Made by a program: the position numbers and the translations under genes. Below are positions 26,011 through 34,752 of a DNA stretch of 64,000 nt, piece by piece (within the stretch, counting starts at the first letter, position 1; the number at the start of each line of letters is the position of its first letter). Source of the DNA: Granulicella sibirica (lineage in GTDB: Bacteria; Acidobacteriota; Terriglobia; Terriglobales; Acidobacteriaceae); NCBI RefSeq assembly GCF_004115155.1, contig NZ_RDSM01000002.1, positions 806,001 through 870,000 on the forward strand. The letters run 5' to 3'. A model generated the notes under the pieces. It saw only the letters and a program-made list of their open reading frames with translations. It did no database searches and had not been told where the DNA came from.

Positions 26011-26520
26011 ATGGAAAGACGATCTCTACTTCGAGTGCTTGCAGCGACCTTGCTGGCCTGGACCACCCGGCGAGCACAAGCGCTTCTACGGCCACCGACT
26101 GTGCGTTCGTCATTGACTGATAGCCAGGGGGTAAGCACGAGTTCCGGACCGTCTGCGCTTCTAGTTCGGATTGATATGGTCGTCGGGAAGTCTACGCAAT
26201 ATCAGAGAGCGGTCGGAGAGGTTGTACGCCGCTCGCTGTTGAATGTCCTCAAGGTTCCTAAGCACAATTGGTTCGAGACTATCAACGTGCATTCTGTCGA
26301 TCAGATGCCGTTTGACCGCAACTATCTCGGGATTCACCGAACCGATGACTGCGTCTTCATTCAGATCACACTCGGTGTTCGAATCGGTCTTGAGCTTAAA
26401 AAACGGTTCTATAAAGCTGTTGCCGACGGATTGCACAGATCCATCGAGATTAAGCGGGAAGATGTCTTCATCAATCTCGTCGAAGTTCCAGAAGAGAACT
26501 GGTCTCTGCGCCCCACCTGA
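26011..26520 (+). CDS. Exported tautomerase-fold protein lacking the N-terminal proline
   Basis: A 169-residue protein. ATG 26011 follows GAGGAGG; an earlier frame start at 25927 lacks support. Residues 1-26 (ERRSLLRVLAATLLAW, then an AQA-like cleavage site) look like a twin-arginine signal. Residues about 50-169 are a tautomerase domain close to the protein at 24003. The segment aligned with MPLVRID reads ALLVRID, so the catalytic Pro1 is missing and would not be N-terminal anyway. It may have a structural or binding role, or a new active site. Confidence 0.8.
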   Translation: MERRSLLRVLAATLLAWTTRRAQALLRPPTVRSSLTDSQGVSTSSGPSALLVRIDMVVGKSTQYQRAVGEVVRRSLLNVLKVPKHNWFETINVHSVDQMPFDRNYLGIHRTDDCVFIQITLGVRIGLELKKRFYKAVADGLHRSIEIKREDVFINLVEVPEENWSLRPT

Positions 26521-26543
26521 CGGGATTGATTCGTCAGGTGGGG
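26511..26543. terminator. Hairpin between convergent genes
   Basis: A perfect 12-base-pair stem, CCCCACCTGACG (26511-26522) with CGTCAGGTGGGG (26532-26543). The left arm contains the stop codon of the tautomerase-fold gene. No long T-run follows; probably a bidirectional terminator with the convergent SDR. Confidence 0.5.
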
Positions 26544-26570
26544 CCGCATTTGGCTGCACGACGACTGGAA

Positions 26571-27314
26571 TCAGAGGCCACCGCTATTCAGCAACAAGGC
26601 TCCGGTGACCCACGCCGCATCTTCTGACGCGAGGAACGTTACAACCGAAGCGATGTCCTCCGGCTGACCGATGCGACCGAGCGGTGTCATACCGATGATC
26701 ATCTTCATCTGCTCAGAGTTTCCACCGCCCATGGCCCGGGAAGTCTCGGTATCAACCGGTCCAGGCATGACGCAGTTGACGCGAATTTTCTTAGGCCCGA
26801 GTTCTTTACTCAGAACGCGAGTGATGGCATCTACTGCGGCCTTACTGCCGGCGTAGATAGCGGATGTTGGCATCAGCATTCTCGTGATGTTCGAGCCAAC
26901 ATTGATGATGCTTCCTCCGTTTGTCATTTGCTTGGCCCCTGCCTGGGTGGTGAGCACAACACCGAGGACATTGGTCTTGAACACGCGGTCATACGATTGG
27001 AGTGTGATCGCTTCCAGCGGCGCGAACTCATACACGCCGGAGTTGTTCACCAGGATGTCGAGGTGTCCGAAGCTCTTGATCGCAGCGTCGATAAGACCTT
27101 CCGCACCTTCGGGTTCTGAAACATCCGCTCCGAACGCGATCGCGTTGCCACCGCTCGCGACGATCGACTCCACAACGGAATCCGCACTGTCTTTGTTCTT
27201 CAGGTAGTTGACGACCACCGATGCGCCTTCCGCTGCAAGCGACTTTGCGATGCCAGCTCCGATACCCTGTGATGCTCCTGTGACGACTGCTACTTTTCCT
27301 GATAGTTTGCTCAT
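26571..27314 (-). CDS. SDR family oxidoreductase (3-oxoacyl reductase-like)
   Basis: A 247-residue classical SDR: TGASQGIGAGIA, NNSG (in place of NNAG), a catalytic Ser region NVGSNITR, YAGSK and MPGPVDTE. It lacks the usual final DGG, ending instead in LLLNSGGL, a minor variation. It would reduce a carbonyl with NAD(P)H; substrate unknown. It is followed upstream on the same strand by the epimerase-like gene, only 33 bases away, so the two are probably one operon. Confidence 0.9.
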   Translation of the reverse strand: MSKLSGKVAVVTGASQGIGAGIAKSLAAEGASVVVNYLKNKDSADSVVESIVASGGNAIAFGADVSEPEGAEGLIDAAIKSFGHLDILVNNSGVYEFAPLEAITLQSYDRVFKTNVLGVVLTTQAGAKQMTNGGSIINVGSNITRMLMPTSAIYAGSKAAVDAITRVLSKELGPKKIRVNCVMPGPVDTETSRAMGGGNSEQMKMIIGMTPLGRIGQPEDIASVVTFLASEDAAWVTGALLLNSGGL

Positions 27315-27347
27315 TCTCGATTTCCTTTCATTAGCCGCTTCGGGGTG

Positions 27348-28256
27348 TTAGTCGGTTGCGGGAAGTTGTTGTGTCGCGACATCGTGAAGCATGTCAAGGT
27401 GCTCCGGATGCCAACCGAGAAGACGCTTGGCTTTGTCGGCAGAAGATTGGCTGTTCGAGGCCCAGTAGTCTGCCAACGGCGGAACAGGAAAAAGGGTTCG
27501 GACTTCTTCGAGTGGAACTTCGGTTGCGGTGCCCGAGAGCCCGATGCCCCGGCTTACTGCTCCCGCAATCGCTTGAGTCCGAAGGCGAGACTGAGCACCT
27601 GCATGGAAGCGTTCGCCACGAGGAGATTTCGTCAGCGCCAGCAAGTAAAGTTCGGCTAGATCCTCGACATGAACAAACGACCAGAGGTGGTCTCCGCTGC
27701 CTGTCGCGTAGGGCACTTTTCGTAGCTGACGTCCAACGTGACGAAGGATCGACACGACTCCATGACCATCGCCTCTCCCGTAAACATTGGGCGGCCGCAA
27801 CACGATTCCATGAATATCTTTCGTTTCAAGGAGGAGCGTTTCGGTTTCCAAACGCCCCCGGAACGGATGCGGTGCGATAGGAGTGTCCTCTTCGAAAATT
27901 CGGGAGCCTGTGTCGCCAAGAACGGCGGTCCCACTTGTGAAGATGAGGGCTTTCGCCGTCCCCCGCACTCCGTCGATCAGGGCAGCGACAGCACGTCGTT
28001 CGTCAGAAACGGAGGCATCGATGTCCGCTCCTAATTTGAAGGCGGCGTGGATGACTGCATCTGCTGAGCGTGCCGCAGCGGTCAGAGCGCTTAAATCGTC
28101 GAGACGTCCGGGGACGGGGGTGATGTGACGGTCCTGCAGTGTTGTTGTCGCTTCAGTGGATCTCGCAAGTCCCAAAACTTCGTGACCTGCTACCTGAAGT
28201 CTTTCCGCTACCACATTGCCGATATAGCCCGTAGCGCCTGTGAGAAAGACTTTCAT
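27348..28256 (-). CDS. NAD-dependent epimerase/dehydratase-like (extended SDR)
   Basis: A 302-residue extended SDR. TGATGYIGNVVAERL binds the cofactor; HAAFKLGAD and the FTSGTAVLGD region carry the Ser. The usual YxxxK is not evident at the normal place (after PIAPHPFRGRLETETLLL), so the catalytic Tyr/Lys may be altered as in atypical SDRs. RPPNVYGRGDG and FVHVEDLAELYLLAL follow. It shares a 99-base divergent promoter with the TetR gene and is the likely target of that repressor. Confidence 0.85.
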   Translation of the reverse strand: MKVFLTGATGYIGNVVAERLQVAGHEVLGLARSTEATTTLQDRHITPVPGRLDDLSALTAAARSADAVIHAAFKLGADIDASVSDERRAVAALIDGVRGTAKALIFTSGTAVLGDTGSRIFEEDTPIAPHPFRGRLETETLLLETKDIHGIVLRPPNVYGRGDGHGVVSILRHVGRQLRKVPYATGSGDHLWSFVHVEDLAELYLLALTKSPRGERFHAGAQSRLRTQAIAGAVSRGIGLSGTATEVPLEEVRTLFPVPPLADYWASNSQSSADKAKRLLGWHPEHLDMLHDVATQQLPATD

Positions 28257-28320
28257 TCGCCCTTCCTCTTACTGCTGCGCAGACGATTATGTTCGATTGC
28301 TCTGTCCATGAATTTCTCCT

Positions 28321-28348
28321 TTGTGTTCTATACGGAATAGAATACAAT
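28321..28348 (+). promoter_or_regulatory. TetR promoter with embedded operator
   Basis: A -35-like TTGTGT (28321-28326), 16-base spacer and -10-like TACAAT (28343-28348). The spacer region holds the inverted repeat TTCTAT-N5-ATAGAA (28326-28342). The GTG at 28356 lies seven bases after the -10, which would give a leaderless message. Confidence 0.6.
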
Positions 28349-28355
28349 TAATCGT

Positions 28356-29063
28356 GTGAGTCAAGTTCAACCGGAAAGCTGCACAAATATGAGTCGTGGA
28401 AAACAAACGATTGAAGCGCCGAAGGTCGCTGCCAAGAAAGCCGGGCGTCCCCGCGAATTCGATATTGACGAGGCCTTGGATAAGGCCATGCACCTGTTCT
28501 GGGAGCAGGGCTATGACGGTACATCGCTGGCCGAACTCGCAGCATTAATGGGCATTACGAAACCCAGTCTTTATGCGGCCTTCAGTGACAAGCAAAGCCT
28601 TTTTGAGGCAGCCTTGGCCCGCTATTCCGAGGGGCCAAACTCCTTTGCGGTACGAGCCTTCAGGCTTCCAACCGCGCGAGCCGTTGTGAAAGCGCTGCTT
28701 GATGGCTCCGTCAATGTCTCCACCTGTAGTTCTGGTCCGCGCGGCTGCATGTACACGCAGGCGACGATGGCAAATGATCCTGAGGTAAGAGATGCCGCAG
28801 CCGAACATACTCGCCAGGGCGAGCGAATGCTCGAAGAGCGGTTCTTGAAGGCGCAACAGATGGGAGAGCTTCCTGCCAGCACAGACTGCGCTGCTCTCGC
28901 TCGCTACTACACGACAGTCGCTCTGGGGATAACGGTTCGTGGTGCTTCCGGAAGTTCGCGTAGCGAGCTGCGCGAAGTCGTTCAGAAATCAATGCACGCC
29001 TGGCCTGCAGAGGTGCTTGAGTGGAGCAAGACCGCTTCCACTGAGAAGAGCAAGCGGACATAG
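28356..29063 (+). CDS. TetR/AcrR family transcriptional regulator
   Basis: A 235-residue protein. The DNA-binding domain (about 35-85) reads GRPREFDIDEALDKAMHLFWEQGYDGTSLAELAALMGITKPSLYAAF. The ligand domain includes CSSGPRGCMYTQ with two Cys. It may start at GTG 28356, directly downstream of a promoter, or at ATG 28389. The operator in its promoter and the divergent epimerase-like gene suggest repression of both. Confidence 0.9.
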   Translation: MSQVQPESCTNMSRGKQTIEAPKVAAKKAGRPREFDIDEALDKAMHLFWEQGYDGTSLAELAALMGITKPSLYAAFSDKQSLFEAALARYSEGPNSFAVRAFRLPTARAVVKALLDGSVNVSTCSSGPRGCMYTQATMANDPEVRDAAAEHTRQGERMLEERFLKAQQMGELPASTDCAALARYYTTVALGITVRGASGSSRSELREVVQKSMHAWPAEVLEWSKTASTEKSKRT

Positions 29064-29145
29064 ATGATTCATGGCTGCTTCGGCAGGCGTGAACTTCATA
29101 CAACCAAAACGAAACCCGGTCCTCGATCTACCAAGGAGACGCACG

Positions 29146-29547
29146 ATGAGCACGAAAGCAAGAAACATTCTGGGCTGGACCTTGGCCGTCTTGAACCTTC
29201 TTCTACTCGGAGCCTCGGCGACAGACAAGATCATAGGAAGCCAGCACGCGCTTGCGATGGGCGCTTCCTTTGGGCTATCAGCCGAAGCTTACCGCGTCCT
29301 CGGCATCATTGAACTCGCCTCCGCTATTCTCTTCGTCTTTCCGCGAACTGCCATTCTGGGTTTCCTGCTTCTGAGTTCATACATGGGTGGCGCGATCGCG
29401 ACACACTTACAGCATCATGAGCCCATCGGATTCCCCACGGGCATCGAGATGTTCATCTGGATCATCGCAGTCCTGCGCTTCCCAGAAGTCACTGCTCGGT
29501 TACGCGGACTCGGGAGTCGCATCGCAGCCGATTCCTACGCGGCTTAA
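29146..29547 (+). CDS. DoxX-like membrane protein
   Basis: A 133-residue protein with four predicted helices. GASATDKIIGSQHALAMGASFGLS and YRVLGIIELASAILFVFPRTAILG match DoxX-like (DoxX_2/3) families. ATG 29146 follows AAGGAG; an earlier start at 29071 is unsupported. It lies 82 bases after the TetR gene. DoxX-like proteins are linked to redox balance in some bacteria; the role here is unknown. It is a distant relative of the protein at 54229. Confidence 0.82.
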   Translation: MSTKARNILGWTLAVLNLLLLGASATDKIIGSQHALAMGASFGLSAEAYRVLGIIELASAILFVFPRTAILGFLLLSSYMGGAIATHLQHHEPIGFPTGIEMFIWIIAVLRFPEVTARLRGLGSRIAADSYAA

Positions 29548-29551
29548 CCGC

Positions 29552-29608
29552 GAAGTGGGCTTCTCGTCAGGGATCCACAACACTGACGGAAACGGCGTTT
29601 ACCAGGAC
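29552..29608 (+). repeat. Dispersed repeat, copy c
   Basis: Left part GAAGTGGGCTTCTCGTCAGG and right part AACGGCGTTTACCAGGAC flank a short spacer. It lies in the intergenic gap just after the DoxX-like gene stop. Confidence 0.65.
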
Positions 29609-29662
29609 CTCCTATCCAGGCACCGTTCACCGTATTCCGCTTGCCCGGAGCAAACCGAGCTG

Positions 29663-30247
29663 TCAGGAGGCAAAGCCTGCGGCCTTGAGCGGCGGCCCCA
29701 CCACTTTGATTCCGTGTTTTGCATTCACTTCCATGAGCTTCTTTCGGTCAGGTTCGCCCTCTACATCGATCACGGTGGAATAGTCCGCGAAGAACGCTTC
29801 CATGTCTCCGGCCGGGTCGAAAAGGAACAGTGTGTGAGCGGGCTCTGTTCCCAAAGCCACAAAAGCATGTGGAACGCCCGCGGGAGCCATGAAACTATCA
29901 CCTGTATTCAGGACCGTGTGGTCCGAGCCACACTGCACTCCGATGCTTCCCCTCAGTACGAAGAACATCTCGTTTTGAAGAGGATGAATATGCAATTCGG
30001 GTCCGAGTCCCGGCGGAGTGTGGGCCTCGATAATTGCGTACCGCTTACCCACGTCTGCACCTGACACCTTCGTGAAAAAGGTCTTCTCGCCATGGACGAA
30101 CCAAAGGCCGCCGGGACGGCCTTCCTCGGCGCCAACCTTGAACGGTCCTGCAGATGTGGTGCTTTGCGCTTCTGATCGCGGAAGCGCAGAGATCGCGCGC
30201 GTGGCTACACCTGATGTCAGCAATGTCCTTCTGTCTACGGTTTTCAT
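29663..30247 (-). CDS. Exported cupin-domain protein
   Basis: A 194-residue protein. ATG 30247 follows GAGGAG; a TTG at 30259 lies inside that site. The N terminus KTVDRRTLLTSG resembles a twin-arginine signal. A cupin domain (about 70-145) carries PELHIHPLQNEMFFVLRGSIGV, with His, His and Glu as likely metal ligands, and GDSFMAPAGVPHAF with a further His. It may act on a small molecule outside the cytoplasm. The broken AraC gene is its neighbour. Confidence 0.82.
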   Translation of the reverse strand: MKTVDRRTLLTSGVATRAISALPRSEAQSTTSAGPFKVGAEEGRPGGLWFVHGEKTFFTKVSGADVGKRYAIIEAHTPPGLGPELHIHPLQNEMFFVLRGSIGVQCGSDHTVLNTGDSFMAPAGVPHAFVALGTEPAHTLFLFDPAGDMEAFFADYSTVIDVEGEPDRKKLMEVNAKHGIKVVGPPLKAAGFAS

Positions 30248-30386
30248 GTGGCTCCTCAAATCGGACTATTCCGGACCTAAGAGTAGACGCGCGCAGAAAC
30301 CCACGATAGTAAAAATTCGACATTGAGCGAAAAGACAGGACTGGCATCGATTCGATATTCTGGCGTAATTTCAGCGCATGCCCTGG

Positions 30387-31259
30387 TCAGAAGACGAGCC
30401 GTACAGGGTCCTCTGCGGTAGAGGCAGGCTTCTGCTCACGAAGCGACTTGATCTGCTCGACATAAACCGCCTCCAACTGATTCAACGTCTCCGAGGGTGT
30501 AACGCCCGTGAAATCCGCGAAGTCGTGCACCATGTGCATCTGGTCGTAGTAGCCGAATTCATGGGCAACTTCAGACCAAGGTCTCAGCGAGAATCGCACC
30601 TTGTGTTCAAGGGCCGCCTCGAACCTTGCGATCCGTGCGAAAAGCTTGGGCCGTATTCCCACTTGTTGCAAGAACCTTCTTTCAAATTGCCGCACACTGA
30701 TTCCTGCATTGGACGCGAGGACTGGAATGCCAGCGCTTCCTCTTGCTGCGGAGATCGCACTAACAGCGGCTGAGATGGCATCGGTGCTGCTGCACCGGAG
30801 AGCACGCGGTACGAGTGCTTGCTCGACGATACGCACACGCTCGGAGAAACAGGTAGAGTTCCCCAGCTGTTCCGCTACTCTCGTGATCGTCGATCCAAGT
30901 ACTGAGTGTGCCTCGAGATCGCAGTCCGTCAGCTCGTTCGTCGGAACGCCGAAGAGGCGAAAGAGTCCATCCGGCTGGAATCCGATCACAAAGGTATCGA
31001 GTGATCCATGCAGTTGCATCTCAAGACGCCGTTAGGTTTGCGGGCCTACGACAACGGCTGAAGGGGACCGGCTGGTAGATTTCTTTGCGTAGTACAAAAT
31101 GTTGGTTGGATCGTTGAAATCGAAGACGATCATTGGTGCTGGACGGGCCGGAACAGGATGCACCACCGTGGTCCCAACGATCCGACCATCCCGCTGGATG
31201 AAGAAGCGGATGAAGGATTCGAGACAAGCGTCAGGTCTGGCAAACTGACTTACAGGCAT
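30387..31259 (-). pseudogene. AraC family regulator interrupted by an in-frame TAA
   Basis: One frame from 31259 to 30387 encodes a 290-residue AraC-type protein except for a single TAA at 31034-31032. The first part (75 residues, MPVSQFARPDACLESF to VVVGPQT) is the DUF6597-like N-terminal domain. The rest (RRLEMQLHGSLDTFVIGFQPDG onward) includes the ligand-domain end and the AraC HTH (SVRQFERRFLQQVGIRPKLFARIARF, YYDQMHMVHDF). The intact paralogue at 33199 reads VIGPISSRRVRLIVRG across the same point. A restart at ATG 31019 could still give the HTH part alone. Confidence 0.82.
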
Positions 31260-31401
31260 CGTCCGATCCTTTCAAGAAGAACTGACCTTATTAAAAGCGG
31301 ACCTCGATGAGTCTATATCGACCATTCGATCCATGGATAGCCTCGCTTTCACTTGCTTCGTTAGCCTTCTAAAGGCGTGAGATATATACGAGTAGTGTCT
31401 G

Positions 31402-32401
31402 CTATCGGCTGCCGGTCCAGACGGCAAGTCCGTCTCCGTGTGCGACACCTGGAATTGGTGGCTCCATCGTCCAGTCCTGGAGATTCAGAACGTCCAGATT
31501 GCCGCTAAGATAGCATGCGACGAATGCTTCGTTATTCACGATCTTGATCCCGAAGGGTAGACGATCGACATCGAAAGTATGCCGGACTGTTAGGTCTTGA
31601 AGATCAAGCACCTCAAGCTTTCCCTTCGTTCCGAGGTCCTCTCCGACCAGCAGCCACTTGCCATCGGGCGTTGGGAAAACAGAAAACGGAGGCGCGAAGA
31701 CGGCCGCTTTTTCTATTACTGCGTCGATCGCAGTGTCGATCACAGTCACATTTGGCGAGTCGCCGACTGTCACAAACAGACGTTTGCCGTCCGTGGAAAG
31801 AGCGATCCGATTCACGAGCCCTGAGATTTGGATCAACTTGATAAGTTTGTGAGCTCTGGCATCGAGGACACTAATGCTTCCGGCGTGAAGGTTTGCGGTA
31901 TATTTTGCGGCCGTCTGGCGTCTGGACCAAGACATGCGACTCTCTCGCTTCAGTCGGTATCTGACCCGTAATCTTCCCGTCCTTAAGGTCGATGACTGAG
32001 ATTGCTTGAGCCAGTTCCGTCGAAACGAGCAGAGTGTTACCAGCGCCCAGCAGAGGCATATGAGGTCGAAGCGGCCTTCCCAGATCCCACGTCTGAGTCA
32101 CTTTCTGCGTTTGCATGTCGACCAGGTCTATCGTTTGGCCATCCATCCCAGGCATTCCAACTATGGCGTCGCTGTAAGAAGGAACATAGGCGGTCTTTCC
32201 GTCCTGTGAGAAGACGACCTCGTGAGGCCAGCCAGGTACCGCTACCTGTCCAATGACCTTCTTCGCTCGTGGATCGATCAGCACGAGGCGGTGACCTTTT
32301 GCCTCCGGCAAAACCAGTAAGGGCGCCTCAGGCTTTTGAGCCCAAAGAGGTGCTGACAACGCTAGAAGTAACCCGAGGTGCAATGAAATCCTGCGACGCA
32401 T
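31402..32401 (-). pseudogene. YVTN beta-propeller protein, frameshifted
   Basis: An exported protein (signal peptide ending PLWAQ) built of beta-propeller repeats such as HRLVLIDPRAKKVIGQVAVPGWPHEVVFS and TDGKRLFVTVGDSPNVTVID. The first frame runs 32401-31871 and reads PDGRKIYRKPS before its stop. The second frame (to 31402) continues KYTANLHAGSISVLD. Joining them gives PDGRKIYTANLHAG, the normal YVTN form, so two bases (AC) seem to be missing near 31900. Intact, it would be about 330 residues of seven-bladed propeller type. Confidence 0.82.
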
Positions 32402-32514
32402 ATGCGACCTCCGGAAAAAACAATCTTGTCATAGTTTCGTGCAGCCATCTTTGGAGTTTACGAATCGGCGAGTGAATCCTGAAAACAGAATATCGCATGC
32501 AGGATTATGAGTAA

Positions 32515-32570
32515 TGATAGGTCGGCTTATCGGAAAAATCGTTGGCTGACGATAACGCGTTTATCGTTAC
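32515..32570 (+). repeat. Dispersed repeat, copy d
   Basis: Reads TAGGTCGGCTTATCGG, a short spacer, then GCTGACGATAACGCGTTTAT and CGTTAC. The second part is nearly the reverse complement of the left part of copy j, so the element is an imperfect palindrome. Confidence 0.7.
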
Positions 32571-32652
32571 TCCCTTTCTCGGCGCTTTTTATTCGTTCGT
32601 TCTGTCGCATCTGTACTAGGCACGCCTGCTCTCAGTTGCCGAATATCTCCAT

Positions 32653-33189
32653 ATGGCAACCCCAATGAGCACAAGACGGAAGTTTCTGATGACCACTATT
32701 GCTGCTGCGACAACCCCTGCGTTGATCGCAGAAATCCCTGCGACCGAGGATGCTGCATACGTGAAACTCTTTCTACGTAGATGGGACGAAGCCTGGGCAA
32801 GACATGACGCAGAGGCGATCGCCGCATTGCACACTGACGACGCTGTCACTGTGAATCGGTTCGGTACCTTGGTGCGTGGAAGGGACGACCTTGGAAAAGC
32901 CCTTGGCTTTCTCCACGGTGTCCACGGCCCCTTTCACAACTCCGTTTTTCCTCCCCTGGAGTTGCTGATCCAAAGGTCTATTGCGCCGAATGTCCAGGCC
33001 GTTCAGGCGAAGTGGCAGAATCCTGTCATGAGGCCGGATGGAACCATCGACCCCGCATCCATCAACGACATGATCGTCACGTTCATTTTGCTCAAGATCG
33101 GCAACGCATGGCGCGCGAGTGAAGTGAATCTTGTCAATGTAGAGAAGATGGACCTTCCATTTTCAAATCCAGGCCAGAGGCCCAAATAG
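32653..33189 (+). CDS. Exported NTF2-like (SnoaL/DUF4440 type) protein
   Basis: A 178-residue protein. STRRKFLMTTIAAATTPALIA is a good twin-arginine-type signal. The rest (about 35-160) is an NTF2-like fold: FLRRWDEAWARHDAEAIAALHTDDAVTVNRFGTLVRGRDDLGKAL is typical of SgcJ/EcaC-like families. Such folds act as isomerases, cyclases or binding proteins; the activity is unknown. It lies nine bases before the AraC regulator and is probably in one operon with it. Confidence 0.82.
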   Translation: MATPMSTRRKFLMTTIAAATTPALIAEIPATEDAAYVKLFLRRWDEAWARHDAEAIAALHTDDAVTVNRFGTLVRGRDDLGKALGFLHGVHGPFHNSVFPPLELLIQRSIAPNVQAVQAKWQNPVMRPDGTIDPASINDMIVTFILLKIGNAWRASEVNLVNVEKMDLPFSNPGQRPK

Positions 33190-33198
33190 ACTAGTCTC

Positions 33199-34005
33199 AT
33201 GCTTCGGATTGACACCGCGCTTCCACATCCCGAGCTCACGCCCCACATCCGTGCCTATGTGCAGCGGGACTTTCGCATGGGGCGGGAGGAAGCAATCGAG
33301 CCGGTCGTCGCTCGATTGGGCATGATGCTGGAATTTCAATTTCGAGATCCCTACTGGATTCCCAGTTTCAGTGATGACTCCGAAAACCCATGCTCTCCTG
33401 TCACCGTCATCGGCCCTATCAGCAGCCGGAGAGTACGCCTCATCGTGCGTGGAAATGTCGGCGCTTTGGCTGTGATCTTTCATCCCGCAGGATTTCACCA
33501 GATGTTTGGCATTCCGGCAGCCCCTCTTGCCGAGCGGGGAACGGAGGGTCATGGGGTGCTTGGGCCGGATGTCTCCCAGCTGCACGAACGCCTAGGCAAT
33601 GTGACCTCCTTCGCCCGCCGCGTTGAATTCTTAAACGCCTTCTTTCGTGAGCATTTGAAGCAGAAGGACCGACCTGTCTTCGTCCAGAGTTTTCAACCGC
33701 TTTTAAAGAACAGATATCGTGCGACCGTGGCGCAGGTGGCCAGGCAGACAGGCATGAGCGCGCGCCAATTTGAGCGAAAGTCGCTGGAGTATTTCGGTCT
33801 CTCTCCGATCATGCTCAGCCGCATCGCGCGCTTTCAGAGAGCGTTGAACCTTGGTCTGAGCCAAGAAACTTCTTGGCTCAAAGTCGCGCATGAAGCAGAC
33901 TATTACGATCAGATGCACATGATTCGGGACTTCCGCGTGTTTGCGGGAGGGCCGCCAACCAAAGCGCTTGCCTCCATCGAGTCACACCACCTCATCAGGT
34001 TTTAG
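33199..34005 (+). CDS. AraC family transcriptional regulator
   Basis: A 268-residue protein with a DUF6597-like N-terminal domain (about 1-100) and an AraC-type HTH_18 domain (about 165-260): QVARQTGMSARQFERKSLEYFGLSPIMLSRIARFQRAL and YYDQMHMIRDFRVFAG. It is the intact paralogue of the interrupted gene at 30387-31259. It sits between two exported NTF2-like genes (32653 and 34086), which are its likely targets. Confidence 0.9.
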   Translation: MLRIDTALPHPELTPHIRAYVQRDFRMGREEAIEPVVARLGMMLEFQFRDPYWIPSFSDDSENPCSPVTVIGPISSRRVRLIVRGNVGALAVIFHPAGFHQMFGIPAAPLAERGTEGHGVLGPDVSQLHERLGNVTSFARRVEFLNAFFREHLKQKDRPVFVQSFQPLLKNRYRATVAQVARQTGMSARQFERKSLEYFGLSPIMLSRIARFQRALNLGLSQETSWLKVAHEADYYDQMHMIRDFRVFAGGPPTKALASIESHHLIRF

Positions 34006-34085
34006 ACTCACATGGTCCAGACTTGAAGCAATATCACACAAGCCGCCTTGCATTTAGCTAAGCATGACCATCTTGGAGGAAACGT

Positions 34086-34673
34086 ATGGGCTTCGGTCGT
34101 CGCAGCTTTCTTAGGAACTCGTTCTTTTCACTTTCGGCTTTCGGCCTCGCTTCCCCCGCGGTGATCGCGGAGCTTGCGCACCCGGAGTCCGGTGCGGTTG
34201 ACTATGGCAAAGATCAAATCGCCAAAATTGAACCGGCAGACGCAACGGAAACCGCCGCAACCCGCGGACAGATCGAAGCTAACAACCGCGCGGTAGGTCA
34301 CGCCATCGTGACGATGGACTTTGCTGCGCTCGAAAAGCTTTGGGCGCCGGTGATGGAAGTGAACAGTCCCGGAAACAACATACTGACGCGCGAGCAGGTC
34401 TTTACCGCCATGCGTGAGGACAAGCTCAAATATGCGAGCGCCAAGGCAGTTCCCGAAGCCTTCTTCGTCTCCGGGGACATCGCAGTCGAGATGGGACACG
34501 ACGACATCGTGATGTCGAATGGTCCGATGGCCGGAAAGCCTCTAACCCGCCGTTTCACAAACGTCTGGCAGAAGAGCAGCGCCGGCTGGGTTCAGATCGC
34601 ACGCCAGGCCACGTATGTTGGTGTTGACGGCGGGGCCGTTTACGGTCATCCGGACCCGACCTTGCATCCTTGA
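34086..34673 (+). CDS. Exported NTF2-like protein
   Basis: A 195-residue protein with a twin-arginine signal (FGRRSFLRNSFFSLSAFGLASPAVIA). The mature part (about 60-185) resembles the NTF2/DUF4440 fold: NRAVGHAIVTMDFAALEKLWAPVMEVNSPG and RRFTNVWQKSSAGWVQIARQATYV. A GGAGGA site precedes the ATG. It is followed by a third protein of similar design at 34753. Enzymatic role unknown. Confidence 0.82.
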   Translation: MGFGRRSFLRNSFFSLSAFGLASPAVIAELAHPESGAVDYGKDQIAKIEPADATETAATRGQIEANNRAVGHAIVTMDFAALEKLWAPVMEVNSPGNNILTREQVFTAMREDKLKYASAKAVPEAFFVSGDIAVEMGHDDIVMSNGPMAGKPLTRRFTNVWQKSSAGWVQIARQATYVGVDGGAVYGHPDPTLHP

Positions 34674-34752
34674 GGCTTGTTCGCTGGTACCTTCGAAGGC
34701 AAGAGTTTCCCTGAAACTCTTTCTTTACAAGTCCACCCCTGAGGTGCTCAAG

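Noticed and set aside
31032..31259. A separate 75-residue gene upstream of the AraC gene
   Set aside because: It is in the same frame as the AraC gene and encodes its missing N-terminal domain, so it is part of one interrupted gene.
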